A stretch of DNA of 64,000 nt. Origin: Rhodanobacter denitrificans (GTDB lineage Bacteria > Pseudomonadota > Gammaproteobacteria > Xanthomonadales > Rhodanobacteraceae). This document shows positions 46,702 through 56,700 of the stretch, in pieces. Numbering within the stretch: position 1 is the first letter of the stretch; every line of letters begins with the position of its first letter. The notes beneath the pieces were generated by a model. That model searched no databases and was not told where the DNA came from. It saw only the letters and a list, made by a program, of their open reading frames with translations. The stretch is from contig QFPO01000005.1 of NCBI GenBank assembly GCA_003241385.1, positions 372,001-436,000 of the forward strand, written 5' to 3'. The translations under genes and the position numbers were made by a program.

Positions 46702-48384
46702 ATGGACATCGTCGTCAAACGCCTCGCGATCGCCTGCGCGGCCGTGGCCCTCGCCGCCTGCGGCAAGAAGGCCGACACTTCCGACCCGCTCGCGTTCATC
46801 CCGGCCGACACGCCGTACGTGATCGCCAACGTCGAGCCGCTGCCCGAGGCGACCGTGCAGGTCTTCGCGGCGCAGATGAAGGTGTTCTGGCCGGTGATGT
46901 TCGAGCAGTTCGCGCCGATCGTGGCCGAGTTGGAGAAGGATCCCAAGCACGCCGACGCGGCGCGCGTGATGCGCGCGCTGTACGACGAGCTGGCGCCGCG
47001 CGACACGCCCGAGAAGCTCACCGAGATCGGTCTCGGCATGAAGGTCCGCTCGGCGTTCTACGGCGTCGGTCTGATTCCGGTGCTGCGCGTCGAGCTGGCC
47101 GACGCGGACGCATTCCGCGCCGCCGTCGCGCGCGTCGAGGCCAAGTCCGGCGCCAAGCTCGGTACCGGCCGCATCGGCGACCAGGATCTGTGGATCGTCG
47201 GCGCCGAGGACGTGCAGGGCCTGATCGCGATCCAGGGCCGCCATCTGGTCGCCACGCTGGCGCCGGCGAATGCCGACGAGGCGCTCAAGCGCCGCCTGCT
47301 CGGTCTGGATCTGCCCGAGTCCTCGCTGGCCGCGTCCGATGAGCTGGTCGCGCTGAACAAGGCCGAAGGCTATCTGCCGTACGGCAGCGGCTGGGTCGAC
47401 CTGCGCCGCGTCGTCGCGCTGATCGATCGCGATCCGGGTTATCAGGCCTTCGCGAAACTGGCCACCGAAACGCCGCCGGCGCTCGATGCGACCTGCCGGG
47501 CCGAGGCCGAGGCGATCGTCGCGCACACGCCGCGCGCCAGCTTCGGCTACACCGCGCTCGATGCCGGGCACATGACGATGCGCAGCGTGCTCGAGCTCGA
47601 TCCGGCGCTCGCGCAGTCGGTGCAGGCGCTGGCGGTGCCGCCGCCCGGTTCGGCGTCGACCGCCCGCACCCTGCTCGATCTGAGCCTGTCGGTGCCGGTG
47701 CTCAAGCTCAAGGACTTCGTCGAGAAGCAGGCCGATGCGATCCTCGCCGCGCCGTACCGGTGCGAGGCCCTGGCCTTTCTCAACGACGGCGCGACCGATC
47801 TGAAGGCCAAGATCGGCCAGACCGTGCCGCCGCCGCTCAGCGACCTGACCGGCCTGCGCATCAGTCTGGACCGCTTCGACTGGACGGCCGACAAGCCCGA
47901 CTTCGCCGCCAAGCTGCTGGTCGCCAGCGGCGACCCGGCGACCCTGGTCAGCATGGCCCAGCTCGCCGTGCCGGCGCTGCGCGACGTGCAGATCCGCCCC
48001 GACGGTACGCCGGTCGATCTGGCGCTGCCGCCGGAAGCGGCCGGCTTCGTCGAGTTCGCGCAGGCCGCGATGGTGCCGCAGGCGCTGGGAATCGCGTTCG
48101 GCACCGGCAGTGCCGGCGGCGACCTCGGCAGCTGGATCGCCGAGCCGGCCGCGACCGACGCGCAGCTGCTGTCGTTCCGTTACAGCGCCCGTCTCTACGG
48201 GCTGATCGGCGATGCCACCAAGCGCTTCGCCGAGGCGATGCCGGAGGAGCAGCGCGCGATGATGGACGGCCAGGTCCGCATGTATGCGCTGTACGAGCAG
48301 TGGTTCAAGCACTTCGATCAGCGCGTCCAGGCGACGCCGAAGGGTCTGGTCTTCGTGCAGGACGTCGAGCTCGCACAGCCCTGA
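46702..48384 (+). CDS. Large lipoprotein of unknown function
   Basis: 560 residues. Lipobox LAAC with Cys20 after a short hydrophobic segment (RLAIACAAVALAACGKKAD). The mature part begins DPLAFIPADTPYVIANVEPLP, a pattern recalling DUF3352-type lipoproteins that open by noting a 'A-x-D-T-P-x' motif. No catalytic residues are obvious; there are several ELADADAFRAAVARVEAKSG-like alpha+beta units, suggesting two similar domains. ATG 46702 has AGGGAGA upstream. It sits 153 bp after pyrB and converges with the HlyD gene. From memory similar proteins are common in Xanthomonadales but uncharacterised. Confidence 0.75.
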   Translation: MDIVVKRLAIACAAVALAACGKKADTSDPLAFIPADTPYVIANVEPLPEATVQVFAAQMKVFWPVMFEQFAPIVAELEKDPKHADAARVMRALYDELAPRDTPEKLTEIGLGMKVRSAFYGVGLIPVLRVELADADAFRAAVARVEAKSGAKLGTGRIGDQDLWIVGAEDVQGLIAIQGRHLVATLAPANADEALKRRLLGLDLPESSLAASDELVALNKAEGYLPYGSGWVDLRRVVALIDRDPGYQAFAKLATETPPALDATCRAEAEAIVAHTPRASFGYTALDAGHMTMRSVLELDPALAQSVQALAVPPPGSASTARTLLDLSLSVPVLKLKDFVEKQADAILAAPYRCEALAFLNDGATDLKAKIGQTVPPPLSDLTGLRISLDRFDWTADKPDFAAKLLVASGDPATLVSMAQLAVPALRDVQIRPDGTPVDLALPPEAAGFVEFAQAAMVPQALGIAFGTGSAGGDLGSWIAEPAATDAQLLSFRYSARLYGLIGDATKRFAEAMPEEQRAMMDGQVRMYALYEQWFKHFDQRVQATPKGLVFVQDVELAQP

Positions 48385-48391
48385 CCGCGAC

Positions 48392-48462
48392 GCGGATCCG
48401 GCCCGGCCGGGTCCGCATCGTCGCTCGTCGCCGGCGCGGCACCGCTCCGGTGTCGCGCCGGC
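48392..48462. terminator. Two hairpins between converging genes
   Basis: 48392-48416: about 11-bp GC stem with one G-T pair and a 3-base loop. 48430-48462: 15-bp stem with one G-T pair and a CTC loop. Neither has a T tract. They fill the 86-bp gap between the lipoprotein and HlyD stops and probably end both transcripts. Confidence 0.6.
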
Positions 48463-48470
48463 GCACCGTC

Positions 48471-49520
48471 TCAGTTCCCGGTCGGCTCGACCGGCAGCGC
48501 GCGGATGTAGACGTCCACGCGCAGGCCGACCGGCAGCGGCGGCTGGCCGTCGAGTTCGATCAGCACTTCGAGGATCTTGGCGTCCTGCTTCTCGGCCGGA
48601 TCGCCCGAGGTCTGGTTGCGCGGACCCATGCGCCGGCTGACGTGGGTCACGCGGCCGCCGAAACGCCGGCCGGCGAAGGCATCGGACTGCACGTAGGCGT
48701 CCTGCCCGACGCGGACGCGCCCGATGTCGAGCTCGTCGACGTCGGCACGCACCTGCAGGCGGCTGAGGTCGCCGATGCGCGCCAGCGGTATCGGCGCCAG
48801 CGCGACCACGGTCTCGCCTTCGCGCTGGTCACGCTTGAGCACGGTGCCGTCGATCGGCGAGCGGATCAGGCTCTTCTCGAACAGTGCCTGCGCGCGATCG
48901 CGTTCGGCCTCGGCCGCCGCCAGCGCCGCGTCGGCCGCATCCAGATCCTCGCGGCGCGCCCCGGCTTCGAGCAGGGCCAGCGCGGCGGCCGCGCGGCGGC
49001 GCTCGGCATCGGTCGCGGCGGCCTGCGCCTCGGCCTGCTCGCGCTGTTCGGCGCTGATCAGGCCGCGCTCGGCGATCGTCGCGCGGCGTTTCGCCTCTGC
49101 CGCCGCCAGCCGCTGCTGCGCGGTCGCCGCGTCCAGCACCGCGGCCGCCTGATCGACGTCCTCGCGGCGCGCGCCGTTGCGCAGGCGCTCGCGTTCGGCG
49201 CGGCGCAGCGCGACCTGCGCCTCGGCGGCGGCCAGCGCGGCGCGATATTCGGCGTTCTCGATCTCGGCCAGCAGCTGGCCGGCGCGGACCGCATCGCCTT
49301 CGTCGATCAATACGCGCGCGAGCCGGCCGGACAGCTGCGGAATGATCACGCGCTCCTCGCCGGCCGGCTCGACCAGGCCGCCGGCGGCGACACGCGGCGC
49401 GTCGGCGTCCGCCCCGGCCGTGGTCTCGGCCGACGACCGCGCGCCTGGATCGGTCGTGCGCGCGCAGGCGGCCAGCATCGACAGCAGCAACAGGCACAGC
49501 GGAGCGAGGGTGCGGCGCAT
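48471..49520 (-). CDS. HlyD/DevB-type periplasmic adaptor, lipoprotein
   Basis: 349 residues. Lipobox LAAC with Cys19 (LAPLCLLLLSMLAACAR). Barrel-sandwich/lipoyl half IPQLSGRLARVLIDEGDAVR, then GQLLAEIENAEYRAALAAAE; a long alpha-hairpin rich in Ala, Arg and Glu (residues about 90-220); then IRSPIDGTVLKRDQREGETV and ARIGDLSRLQVRADVDELDI, the membrane-fusion-protein second half. It joins an inner-membrane ABC transporter to an outer-membrane channel. Start overlaps the ATPase stop by one base. Confidence 0.9.
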   Translation of the reverse strand: MRRTLAPLCLLLLSMLAACARTTDPGARSSAETTAGADADAPRVAAGGLVEPAGEERVIIPQLSGRLARVLIDEGDAVRAGQLLAEIENAEYRAALAAAEAQVALRRAERERLRNGARREDVDQAAAVLDAATAQQRLAAAEAKRRATIAERGLISAEQREQAEAQAAATDAERRRAAAALALLEAGARREDLDAADAALAAAEAERDRAQALFEKSLIRSPIDGTVLKRDQREGETVVALAPIPLARIGDLSRLQVRADVDELDIGRVRVGQDAYVQSDAFAGRRFGGRVTHVSRRMGPRNQTSGDPAEKQDAKILEVLIELDGQPPLPVGLRVDVYIRALPVEPTGN

Positions 49521-50272
49521 CAGGGCGTTCGGTCGTGGACGGACGGTGCGCCGGCAGCCGGCGCGTGCGGACGGCGATCGTCCCTGAGCCGGCCGTCCTC
49601 CAGGTGGAGGATACGGTCCCCGAAGCGCTCCATGCGCGGATCGTGGCTGACCACGACGACCGCGCAGCCTTCGCGGTGCGCCAGCTCGTGCAGTACGGCG
49701 GCCACCTCCTGGCCGGTGCGTCCGTCCAGTGCCGCGGTCGGCTCGTCGGCCAGCAGCAGCTCCGGCGCGCCGGCCAGGGCGCGTGCGATCGCGACGCGCT
49801 GCTTCTGGCCGCCGGAGAGTTCGGCCGGGAAGTGATCGCGCCGGTCGGCCAGACCGAGCCGGTCGAGCAGGCGCTCGGCTTCGGCGCGGCGGCGCGCGCG
49901 CGGCACGCCCTTCAGATCGAGCGCGATCGCGACGTTCTCCCAGGCGCGCAGCGTCGGAAACAGGTTGTAGTGCTGAAACACGAAACCGACGTGGCGCAGC
50001 CGCAGCCGCGCCAGCGCCTCGGCGTCGAGCCCCGACAGCGGCTGCCCGAACAGGGCGACCTCGCCGCCGCTCGGACGCAGCAGGCAGCCCATGACCTGCA
50101 GCAGCGTCGTCTTGCCCGAGCCGCTCGGCCCGAGCAGCAAGCTGAGCTCGCCGGCCTCGATGCCGAGATCGATACCGCGCAAGGCCTCGAACGCGGTCGC
50201 GCCGCGGCCGTAGGTCATGCGTGCATCGCGCAGGCTGACCACGCTGCGGCTGCTCACTGAGCCATCGCTCAT
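49520..50272 (-). CDS. LolD/MacB/DevA-type ABC transporter ATPase
   Basis: 250 residues. Walker A LLLGPSGSGKTTLLQVMGCL (residues about 41-60), Q-loop VFQHYNLFPTLRAWENVAIA, signature LSGGQKQRVAIARALAG, Walker B LLLADEPTAALDGRTG and H-loop VVVSHDPRMERF: an intact mechanotransmission-type ATPase. Overlaps the permease gene by 4 bases at its start and the adaptor gene by 1 base at its end. Confidence 0.94.
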   Translation of the reverse strand: MSDGSVSSRSVVSLRDARMTYGRGATAFEALRGIDLGIEAGELSLLLGPSGSGKTTLLQVMGCLLRPSGGEVALFGQPLSGLDAEALARLRLRHVGFVFQHYNLFPTLRAWENVAIALDLKGVPRARRRAEAERLLDRLGLADRRDHFPAELSGGQKQRVAIARALAGAPELLLADEPTAALDGRTGQEVAAVLHELAHREGCAVVVVSHDPRMERFGDRILHLEDGRLRDDRRPHAPAAGAPSVHDRTP

Positions 50273-51414
50273 TGAAACACCGCCGTCGGATCGATCCGCA
50301 TCAGCCGCCGCACCGAGACGATCGCGCCGAATGCGCACATCAGCACCGTCAGCGCGGCCAGCACCGCCGCCAGCCACGGCGGCATCGCGACCGCGACATT
50401 GGTGCGCGAGGACAGCGCGACGACGATCAGCACCGCGACCATGCCGCCGGCGTAGCCGATCGCCGCGCTGATCGCGGCCTGTTTGAGGATCACGCGGTTG
50501 AGATAGCCGGTCGGCGCGCCGATCGCGCGCAGCGTCGCGTACTCGGGCAGGCGGTCCATCGTCGTCGCGTACAGCGTCTGGCCGACGATGACGATGCCGA
50601 CGATCAGGCCGAGCGCGGCCGCCAGCAGCAGCGCCGAGCCGGCGCCGGTCGTGATCATCCAGTAGGTCTGCGCCTGCCGCGCCAGATCGCGCGCGTGCCA
50701 GACGTCGACCGCGCCGAGCCGCCGCTTGAGCGCGGCACGCACCGCCTCGGCGTCCGCACCGGGGCGCGTGTGCACGAGCAGGTAGGTGGTCTGCGTGTCC
50801 GGAAAGCCGGCCAGGCGCTGCGCCTGGCGGTGGTGCATGAACACGTACGGGCTCTGCGTGAACGTGCGGATGCCCTGCGTGAAGCCGACCACGCGCGCGC
50901 GGCGCCGATTGATCTCGACCGTGTCGCCGATACGCTCGACGCCGAGCTTGCGCGCGTAGAGCCGATCGATGACGACCGCATCGTCGCGTTCGAGATCGGC
51001 CGGACGGCCCTCGACCAGCCGCCACGGCGCGCCCTGGCCGCCGGCCGGATCGAAGCCGACCAGGCCGACGCTCTCGCTGCCGCCGTCGGGCCGCGTCCAG
51101 AAACCGAACTGCATCATCAGCGGATCGACGCGCTCGACGCCCGGCACGCCGAGCGCCTCGTAGCGCCGGCGCAGCTCGAGCCGGCCGGCGATGTCGAGGT
51201 TGGTCGTGCCGGCGGGCGTGATCCACAGCGGCGCGTCGGTATTGTCGACCAGGCCCGAGGTCGTGCGCGTGAAGCCGACCAGCAGGCCGAGCTGCACGCC
51301 CATCAGCATGACCGCGAAGACCACGCCGACGATCGTTGCGGCGAAGCGCGCGCGATCGTGCGCGAGATTGCGCCAGGCCAGCAGGGTGGTGCCGTCGATG
51401 CCGCGCTCAGTCAT
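50269..51414 (-). CDS. FtsX/DevC-like ABC transporter permease
   Basis: 381 residues. N-terminal membrane helix (FAATIVGVVFAVMLMGVQLG), a periplasmic domain of about 220 residues (LWITPAGTTNLDIAG through GADAEAVRAALKRRLG) and three C-terminal helices (SALLLAAALGLIVGIVIVGQ, AISAAIGYAGGMVAVLIVVA, LAAVLAALTVLMCAFGAIVS). This is the FtsX/MacB topology. ATG 51414 has GGAGG with 5-base spacing; the GTG at 51420 overlaps that site. Operon order permease-ATPase-adaptor resembles DevBCA-type exporters. The substrate is unknown and no TolC-like gene is adjacent. Confidence 0.9.
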   Translation of the reverse strand: MTERGIDGTTLLAWRNLAHDRARFAATIVGVVFAVMLMGVQLGLLVGFTRTTSGLVDNTDAPLWITPAGTTNLDIAGRLELRRRYEALGVPGVERVDPLMMQFGFWTRPDGGSESVGLVGFDPAGGQGAPWRLVEGRPADLERDDAVVIDRLYARKLGVERIGDTVEINRRRARVVGFTQGIRTFTQSPYVFMHHRQAQRLAGFPDTQTTYLLVHTRPGADAEAVRAALKRRLGAVDVWHARDLARQAQTYWMITTGAGSALLLAAALGLIVGIVIVGQTLYATTMDRLPEYATLRAIGAPTGYLNRVILKQAAISAAIGYAGGMVAVLIVVALSSRTNVAVAMPPWLAAVLAALTVLMCAFGAIVSVRRLMRIDPTAVFQ

Positions 51415-51626
51415 CGCCACCTCCGCGCCGGTGCGCCATCGGCGGCGATCGGCGACGCCAGGCTGGTCCGCGTACTTCGCAGTTCACGCCCGGCGGTTCC
51501 TCGCATCGAAAAGCCCGATTGTTTCAGAAGCCGGTGCCTCGTGCCGTCGAGACGCGCGGGCACGGCGAGGCACGACCGCCGCATCGGCGAGTATCCGTTC
51601 CGACGCCTCGCCGGCCGGTCGAGGGC

Positions 51627-52424
51627 TCAGCGCGCGCGTGCCGCCTCGGCGGCATCGAGGAACGCCTGCATCAGCGGATCGGCTTCGAGCAGGTCGGCGT
51701 CGCGGCCGTCGTGGAATTCCGGGTGCCACTGCACGCCGACGACGAAGGCCGGGCTCTCGACGCGGATCGCCTCGATCACGCCGTCGTCGGACCAGGCGCC
51801 GGCGACGACGCCGCGGCCGAGCGCCTTGACGCCCTGGTGATGGATCGAGTTGACCCAGCCCGTGTCGGTGTCGCCGTAGATCCGGCCGATCCAGGTCTTG
51901 GGGTCGAGCCGCAGCGGATGCTTGTGCTCGTCGTAGAGCTCGGCGTGGACGTGACTGGCGTGCGTCGCGCCGTCGGCGCGCAGGTCCTGATGCAGCGTGC
52001 CGCCGAACGCGACGTTGATCAGCTGCATGCCGCGGCAGATGCCGAAGACCGGCTTGCCGGCCGCCGCGAACGCGCGCAGCAGATCCAGCTCGAAGCGGTC
52101 GCGCAGCACGTCGACCGCGCCGACGGTGTGCGTCGGCGCCTCGCCGTAGGCGCTGGGGTCGATGTCGGCGCCGCCCTGCAGGATCAGGCCGTCGAGCGCG
52201 GCGACGATGTCGGGAATGTCGACGTGCGCGCGCCGGATCAGGCTCTCGCGCTCGACCGTCGGCACCATGAAGACGACCGCGTCGAGCGCCATCACCCATT
52301 GCGCGACCGATTGCTCGAGGTACTGCAGCGTCTTGCCGCGGAAGCCGAGTTCGCGTGGGACCTGGCGCAGGATGCGCGGGGAGACGCCGATGATCAGTTT
52401 GCGCGGGGTGTCGGATACGGTCAT
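51627..52424 (-). CDS. Class I glutamine-amidotransferase-like gamma-glutamyl hydrolase (PuuD family)
   Basis: 265 residues. Nucleophile elbow VFGICRGMQLINVAFGG with the catalytic Cys near residue 128, and the His-Glu pair in VVGVQWHPEFHD near 237-239. GLILQGGADIDPSAYGE and SIHHQGVKAL are typical of the peptidase C26/PuuD branch. These enzymes split gamma-glutamyl amides such as gamma-glutamyl-GABA. Its start overlaps the stop of a YbdK-like ligase gene by 4 bases (ATGA). Confidence 0.9.
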   Translation of the reverse strand: MTVSDTPRKLIIGVSPRILRQVPRELGFRGKTLQYLEQSVAQWVMALDAVVFMVPTVERESLIRRAHVDIPDIVAALDGLILQGGADIDPSAYGEAPTHTVGAVDVLRDRFELDLLRAFAAAGKPVFGICRGMQLINVAFGGTLHQDLRADGATHASHVHAELYDEHKHPLRLDPKTWIGRIYGDTDTGWVNSIHHQGVKALGRGVVAGAWSDDGVIEAIRVESPAFVVGVQWHPEFHDGRDADLLEADPLMQAFLDAAEAARAR

Positions 52425-53641
52425 GGAGCGGCGGGGATCGCGGGCGCGGTGTGGCGTGGGCCGTCGCTATCGTCGTCCGGATGCCCGGTCGGCGACAAGC
52501 CCGGCAGACTGGCGGCGATCAGCCAGTCGACCACCGCGTGCAGCGCTTCGATGCGGCCGGCGCCGGCGTCACGCGCGTCGCGATAGATCGCCAGCTGCCG
52601 GTCGGCGCTGCTGCCGCGGAGCAGGATCGTGCGGATCGGACCGAGCGCGTCGTCGATGCCGAGTGCCTCGGCCGAGCGGCGCAGCCACGGCTCGGCCTCC
52701 TCGAGCAGGGCGGCGATGTCGCGGCGGCGCCCGTCGTGGTCGATGAAATCCGCGGCGACGCCGTGCCGCTTGGCGCGCCAGCGGTTCTCGTCGGCCAGCC
52801 GGCGCAGTGCGGCCGCCGATCCGGCCGCGTGGCCGAGTGCCGGATTCTCGACGTGGGCATGGACCAGGCAGCGGTACAGCGTCGCCAGCGCGAGCGCGTC
52901 GTCCAACCGCGTGCAGCTGTCGGCGATGCGCAGCTCCAGCGTCGGAAAGCGATGCGAGGGGCGGATCGCCCACCACAGCGACTGGCGGCTCTCGATCGCG
53001 CCGCTGCGTTCGAGCAGGTCGGCGAACGCGTCGTAGTCGGCCTGGTCCTCGAACGCATCGGGGATGCCGGTGCGCGGCCATTCGTCGTAGGCGGCCTGCC
53101 GGTAGCTGTGCAGGCCGGTCGACTGCCGGCTCCAGAACGGCGAGGACGCCGACAGCGCGAGGAACACCGGCAGCCACGGCAGCAGCCGGTTCATCACGCG
53201 GACGCGATCGACCGACTCGGGCACGCCGACGTGCACGTGCAGGCCGCAGACCAGATTGCGCAGGCCCAGGATCTGGTAGTCGTCGAGCAGGCGCGCGTAG
53301 CGCTCCTTCGGGCTCACGGCCTGGCTGCGCCAGGCGGTCAGCGGCTGCGTGCCGGCCGCCAGCACGCGCAGGCCGTGACGGCCGGCGACGCCGGCCAGGC
53401 GCCGGCGCAGATCGGTCATCGTCGCGGCCGCCTCGGCCGCATCGGAGAACACCGGCGAGACGATCTCGATCTGGGACTGCAGCAGCTCGCGGCCGATCCG
53501 CTCGCCGAGCTCGCGCCGGCAGTCGGACAGAAAGCGCTTGGGCATGCGCGTGACCGCGCAGCGGCTGACCGGGTCGACGAGGAAGAGTTCTTCCTCGATG
53601 CCGAACGTATAGGACGAGTCGGATGCGGTCATGGCGCGCAT
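52421..53641 (-). CDS. YbdK-like carboxylate-amine ligase (glutamate-cysteine ligase type 2 family)
   Basis: 406 residues. GCS2 fold: FGIEEELFLVDPVSRCAV with the metal-binding Glu pair, ELLQSQIEIVSPVFSDAAEA, GTQPLTAWRSQAVSPKERYA, NLVCGLHVHVGVP and RPSHRFPTLELRIAD. E. coli YbdK has weak glutamate-cysteine ligase activity; true substrates of most members are unknown. ATG 53641 and ATG 53632 are both possible starts, neither with a strong ribosome site. Being translationally coupled to a gamma-glutamyl hydrolase suggests a pair that makes and breaks one gamma-glutamyl compound. Confidence 0.88.
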   Translation of the reverse strand: MRAMTASDSSYTFGIEEELFLVDPVSRCAVTRMPKRFLSDCRRELGERIGRELLQSQIEIVSPVFSDAAEAAATMTDLRRRLAGVAGRHGLRVLAAGTQPLTAWRSQAVSPKERYARLLDDYQILGLRNLVCGLHVHVGVPESVDRVRVMNRLLPWLPVFLALSASSPFWSRQSTGLHSYRQAAYDEWPRTGIPDAFEDQADYDAFADLLERSGAIESRQSLWWAIRPSHRFPTLELRIADSCTRLDDALALATLYRCLVHAHVENPALGHAAGSAAALRRLADENRWRAKRHGVAADFIDHDGRRRDIAALLEEAEPWLRRSAEALGIDDALGPIRTILLRGSSADRQLAIYRDARDAGAGRIEALHAVVDWLIAASLPGLSPTGHPDDDSDGPRHTAPAIPAAP

Positions 53642-53718
53642 GGTCGCCAGCGCGCCGCCAACCGCAGTTGAACGGAACGGGGCGCGCTGCAGCGGCTCGC
53701 CCCGTTCCGCGCGGACGT

Positions 53719-56700
53719 TCAGCCGCCGTCCGCCTCGAAGTCGTCGGCGAACAGCCGGTCGGTCACGTCGGTCCGGCAGACGACGGCGACGTCGGTGACG
53801 TCGGCCGCGGCGACCGTACCGCTGTCACCGGTGATCGTGCAGGTCTGCGCCGGACCGGTCGGCTGAGCGCCCACCGTCACCGCATAGCTGCCGCCGCTGG
53901 CGACCACGGTCGGAAACGTGAAGGCGCCGTCGCTGCCGATCGCCAGCGGTGCGCCACCGTTGAGACGCAGCGTGAAGCCCTGACCGAGGAGGCCGCTGAC
54001 CGTGCCGCCGACCGAGAACGTCCGCGTCGTGCAGGCGACGGCGATGTTCGTGACCGCGCCGTCGCCGACCGTGCCGCTGCCGGCGGTGACCGTGCAGGTC
54101 TGGCTGGGGCCGCTCGGCCTGCATAGACGGCGCCGCTGGCGACCTGGGTCGGGAACGTGAAGGCACCGTTGCCGCCGATCGCCAGCGGCGCGCCGCCGTT
54201 GAGTCGCAGCGTCAGCCCGCTGCCGAGCAGGCCGCTGACCGTGCCGCCGACCGGGAATGTCCGCGTCGTGCAGGCGACGGCGATGTTCGTGACCGCGCCG
54301 TCGCCGACCGTGCCGCTGCCGGCGGTGACCGTGCAGGTCTGGCTGGGGCCGCTCGGCCTGGGTCGGGAACGTGAAGGCACCGTTGCTGCCGATCGCCAGC
54401 GGCGCACCGCCGTTGAGCCGCAGCGTCAGCCCGCTGCCGGCCAGTCCGCTGACCATGCCGCCGACCGGGAACGTGCGCGTCGTGCAGGTGACGGCGACGC
54501 TGGTCACGTTGCCGCTGCCGACCGTGCCGCTGCCGCCGCTGACCGTGCAGGTCTGGCTGGGGCCGGCCGGCTGGTCCTCGACGGTCACCGCATAGGTCGA
54601 TCCGCCGGCGAGCGGCGTCGGGAACGTGAAGCTGCCGTTGCCGCCGATCGCCAGCGGCGCGCCGCCGTTGAGGCGCAGCGTCAGGCCGCTGCCGGCCAGT
54701 CCGCTGACGCTGCCGCCGACCGTGTAGCTGGTCGGCGCGGCGAACGTCGGCTCCAGGCACCAGCGCGTCAGCGAGCCGGTATCGCCGCTCGCGTTGTCGC
54801 TGACGTTGAGCGTCCAGGTGCCGGCGAAGGCCTGGCCCGCGAACGCGCTGTCGAGCGGATTGTTCGGCCGCAGCGTACCGGCGATGCCCGGCGCCGAACC
54901 CGCGCAGGCGTTCTCGACCGGATTGGCCGCGGCATCGTCGAGCACGACGTCGATGTTCGGCGTGCCGCAGCCGAACGTCGATGCCGGCACGCCGGGCCGG
55001 TCGATCGCCAGCACGCTGGTGCCGTTGCGGCTCAGCGTGAACTTGAGGTCGCCCGGATAGGTGTGGGTGCTGCGGATGTGCAGGCGCACGCCTGCGAGCA
55101 CGCTGGCGTCGGACACGCTGATCGTGCTGTTGACGCCGCTCGCGTTGGCGTCGGGAATCGCCAGCGCCGGCTCGATGCAGGCCAGGCTCGCCGTGGCGAA
55201 GCTCGACACGCTCGACAGCGGTCCGTTGCCGCAGCCGTTGCTCGCGCGCACGCGCCAGTAGTACGTGGTGCCGGGATTGAGGCTCGGTGCGATATAGCTG
55301 GTGCCGGTGATGCCGGGTGCGCTGGTCACGATCGTGCCGAAGCCGGCATCGGTCGCGATCTCGACCGTATAGGCTGTCGCGCCCGCCACCGCCGACCAGG
55401 TCAGCGTGACCGGGCTGGCGACCGCGGTCGCGCCGTTCGCGGGCGTCAGCAGCGTCGGCGCCGCGCTCAGCGCGGTCGATACCGTCAGCGTCGCCTGCGC
55501 GCTGTGGCCGCTGCTGCCGCTGGCGCTGCCGGCGATCGTGATCGTATGGCTGCCGGCCGGCGTCGACGCGCCGGTGGTGACCGTCAGCGTCGAGCTGGCG
55601 CCCGGTGCGACCGGGTTCGGCGAGAAGCTCGCCGTCGCGGCGCCGGGCAGGCCCGACGCGGCCAGACTGACCGGATTGCTGAAGCCGCTCTGCGCGCCGA
55701 TCTGGATCGTGTAGCTGGCGGCGCTTCCGGCGCAGACCGCCTGCGTCGGCGGCGTGACGCCCAGCGAGAAATCCGGCGTGCCGGCGGTGCAGGCCGGCCG
55801 CGTGCCGCAGGCGATGCCGTGCGCGTTGAACGCATCCCAGATCCGGCAGGCGTTCGGCGTGCCGTTGGCGAGATTGCCGTCGTCGTCGTCGGCCGCGATG
55901 AACACCGTGTACCAGTTGGTCGCGCCGCAACCGTTGACGGTCGCCGACGGATTGCACTGGCCGCCGCTCTGCACCTGGTAGGCGCTCTTGGACGGCGTCA
56001 GGCTGGCGTACCAGATCTGATCCATCTGCTGCCAGCCGGCTTCCTCGCCGTGCGCGTCGACCAGCATATGGGTCAGATCCCAGTTCGCGCTGGACGCGAT
56101 GTAGCTCTCGCAATGGCCTTCGTAGCCCATCGGGCCGCGATAGGCCGACCCGTTCGATGCCACGTACGGACAGGCCACGCCGGTCAGGCCGATGTAGGCG
56201 CCGCAGTTGATGCCGGACGAGGCGGTGACGTTGGCCGGCGTCGCCAGCGTGCGCGTGCCGAGCAGGCTGAAGTCGCCGACGTCGCGCACGCCGGTGCAGC
56301 TGGTGCAGTTGTGGCACAGGCCGCCGGGGCGGAAATTCGGGCCGATGCAGCTGTCGCGCGTCTCCAGGAACGCGAACGTGTCGCCGACCGCCTCGCCGCT
56401 GCCGTACTCGTTCGCGGCACCGCCGGTATTGCTGTCCAGGCCGTGTCCCCACTCGTGCAGGAACACCGCGGCGATCTCGCCGGTGTTCGAGCAGCCGCCG
56501 CCGGACTTGAAGAAGTTCAGCGTGCCGCCGCTCCAGTACGCATTGCAGGTCTGGTTGAGATTCATGTTGGCGGTGACCGTGCTCTGCAGCCAGGTGTTGC
56601 TCGGCAGGATCGCGCGTGCTTTCTCGTTGATGCGCGTGAGGTGGTAGAAGCCGCTGCGCGAGGCGTGCGTATTGCCGGCGCCGCCGATGCCGGGCGTCGC

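Noticed and set aside
50272..51840. Plus-strand frame of 522 codons antisense to the exporter permease
   Set aside because: Arg/Asp/His-rich shadow; the minus-strand permease has a good ribosome site and membrane topology.
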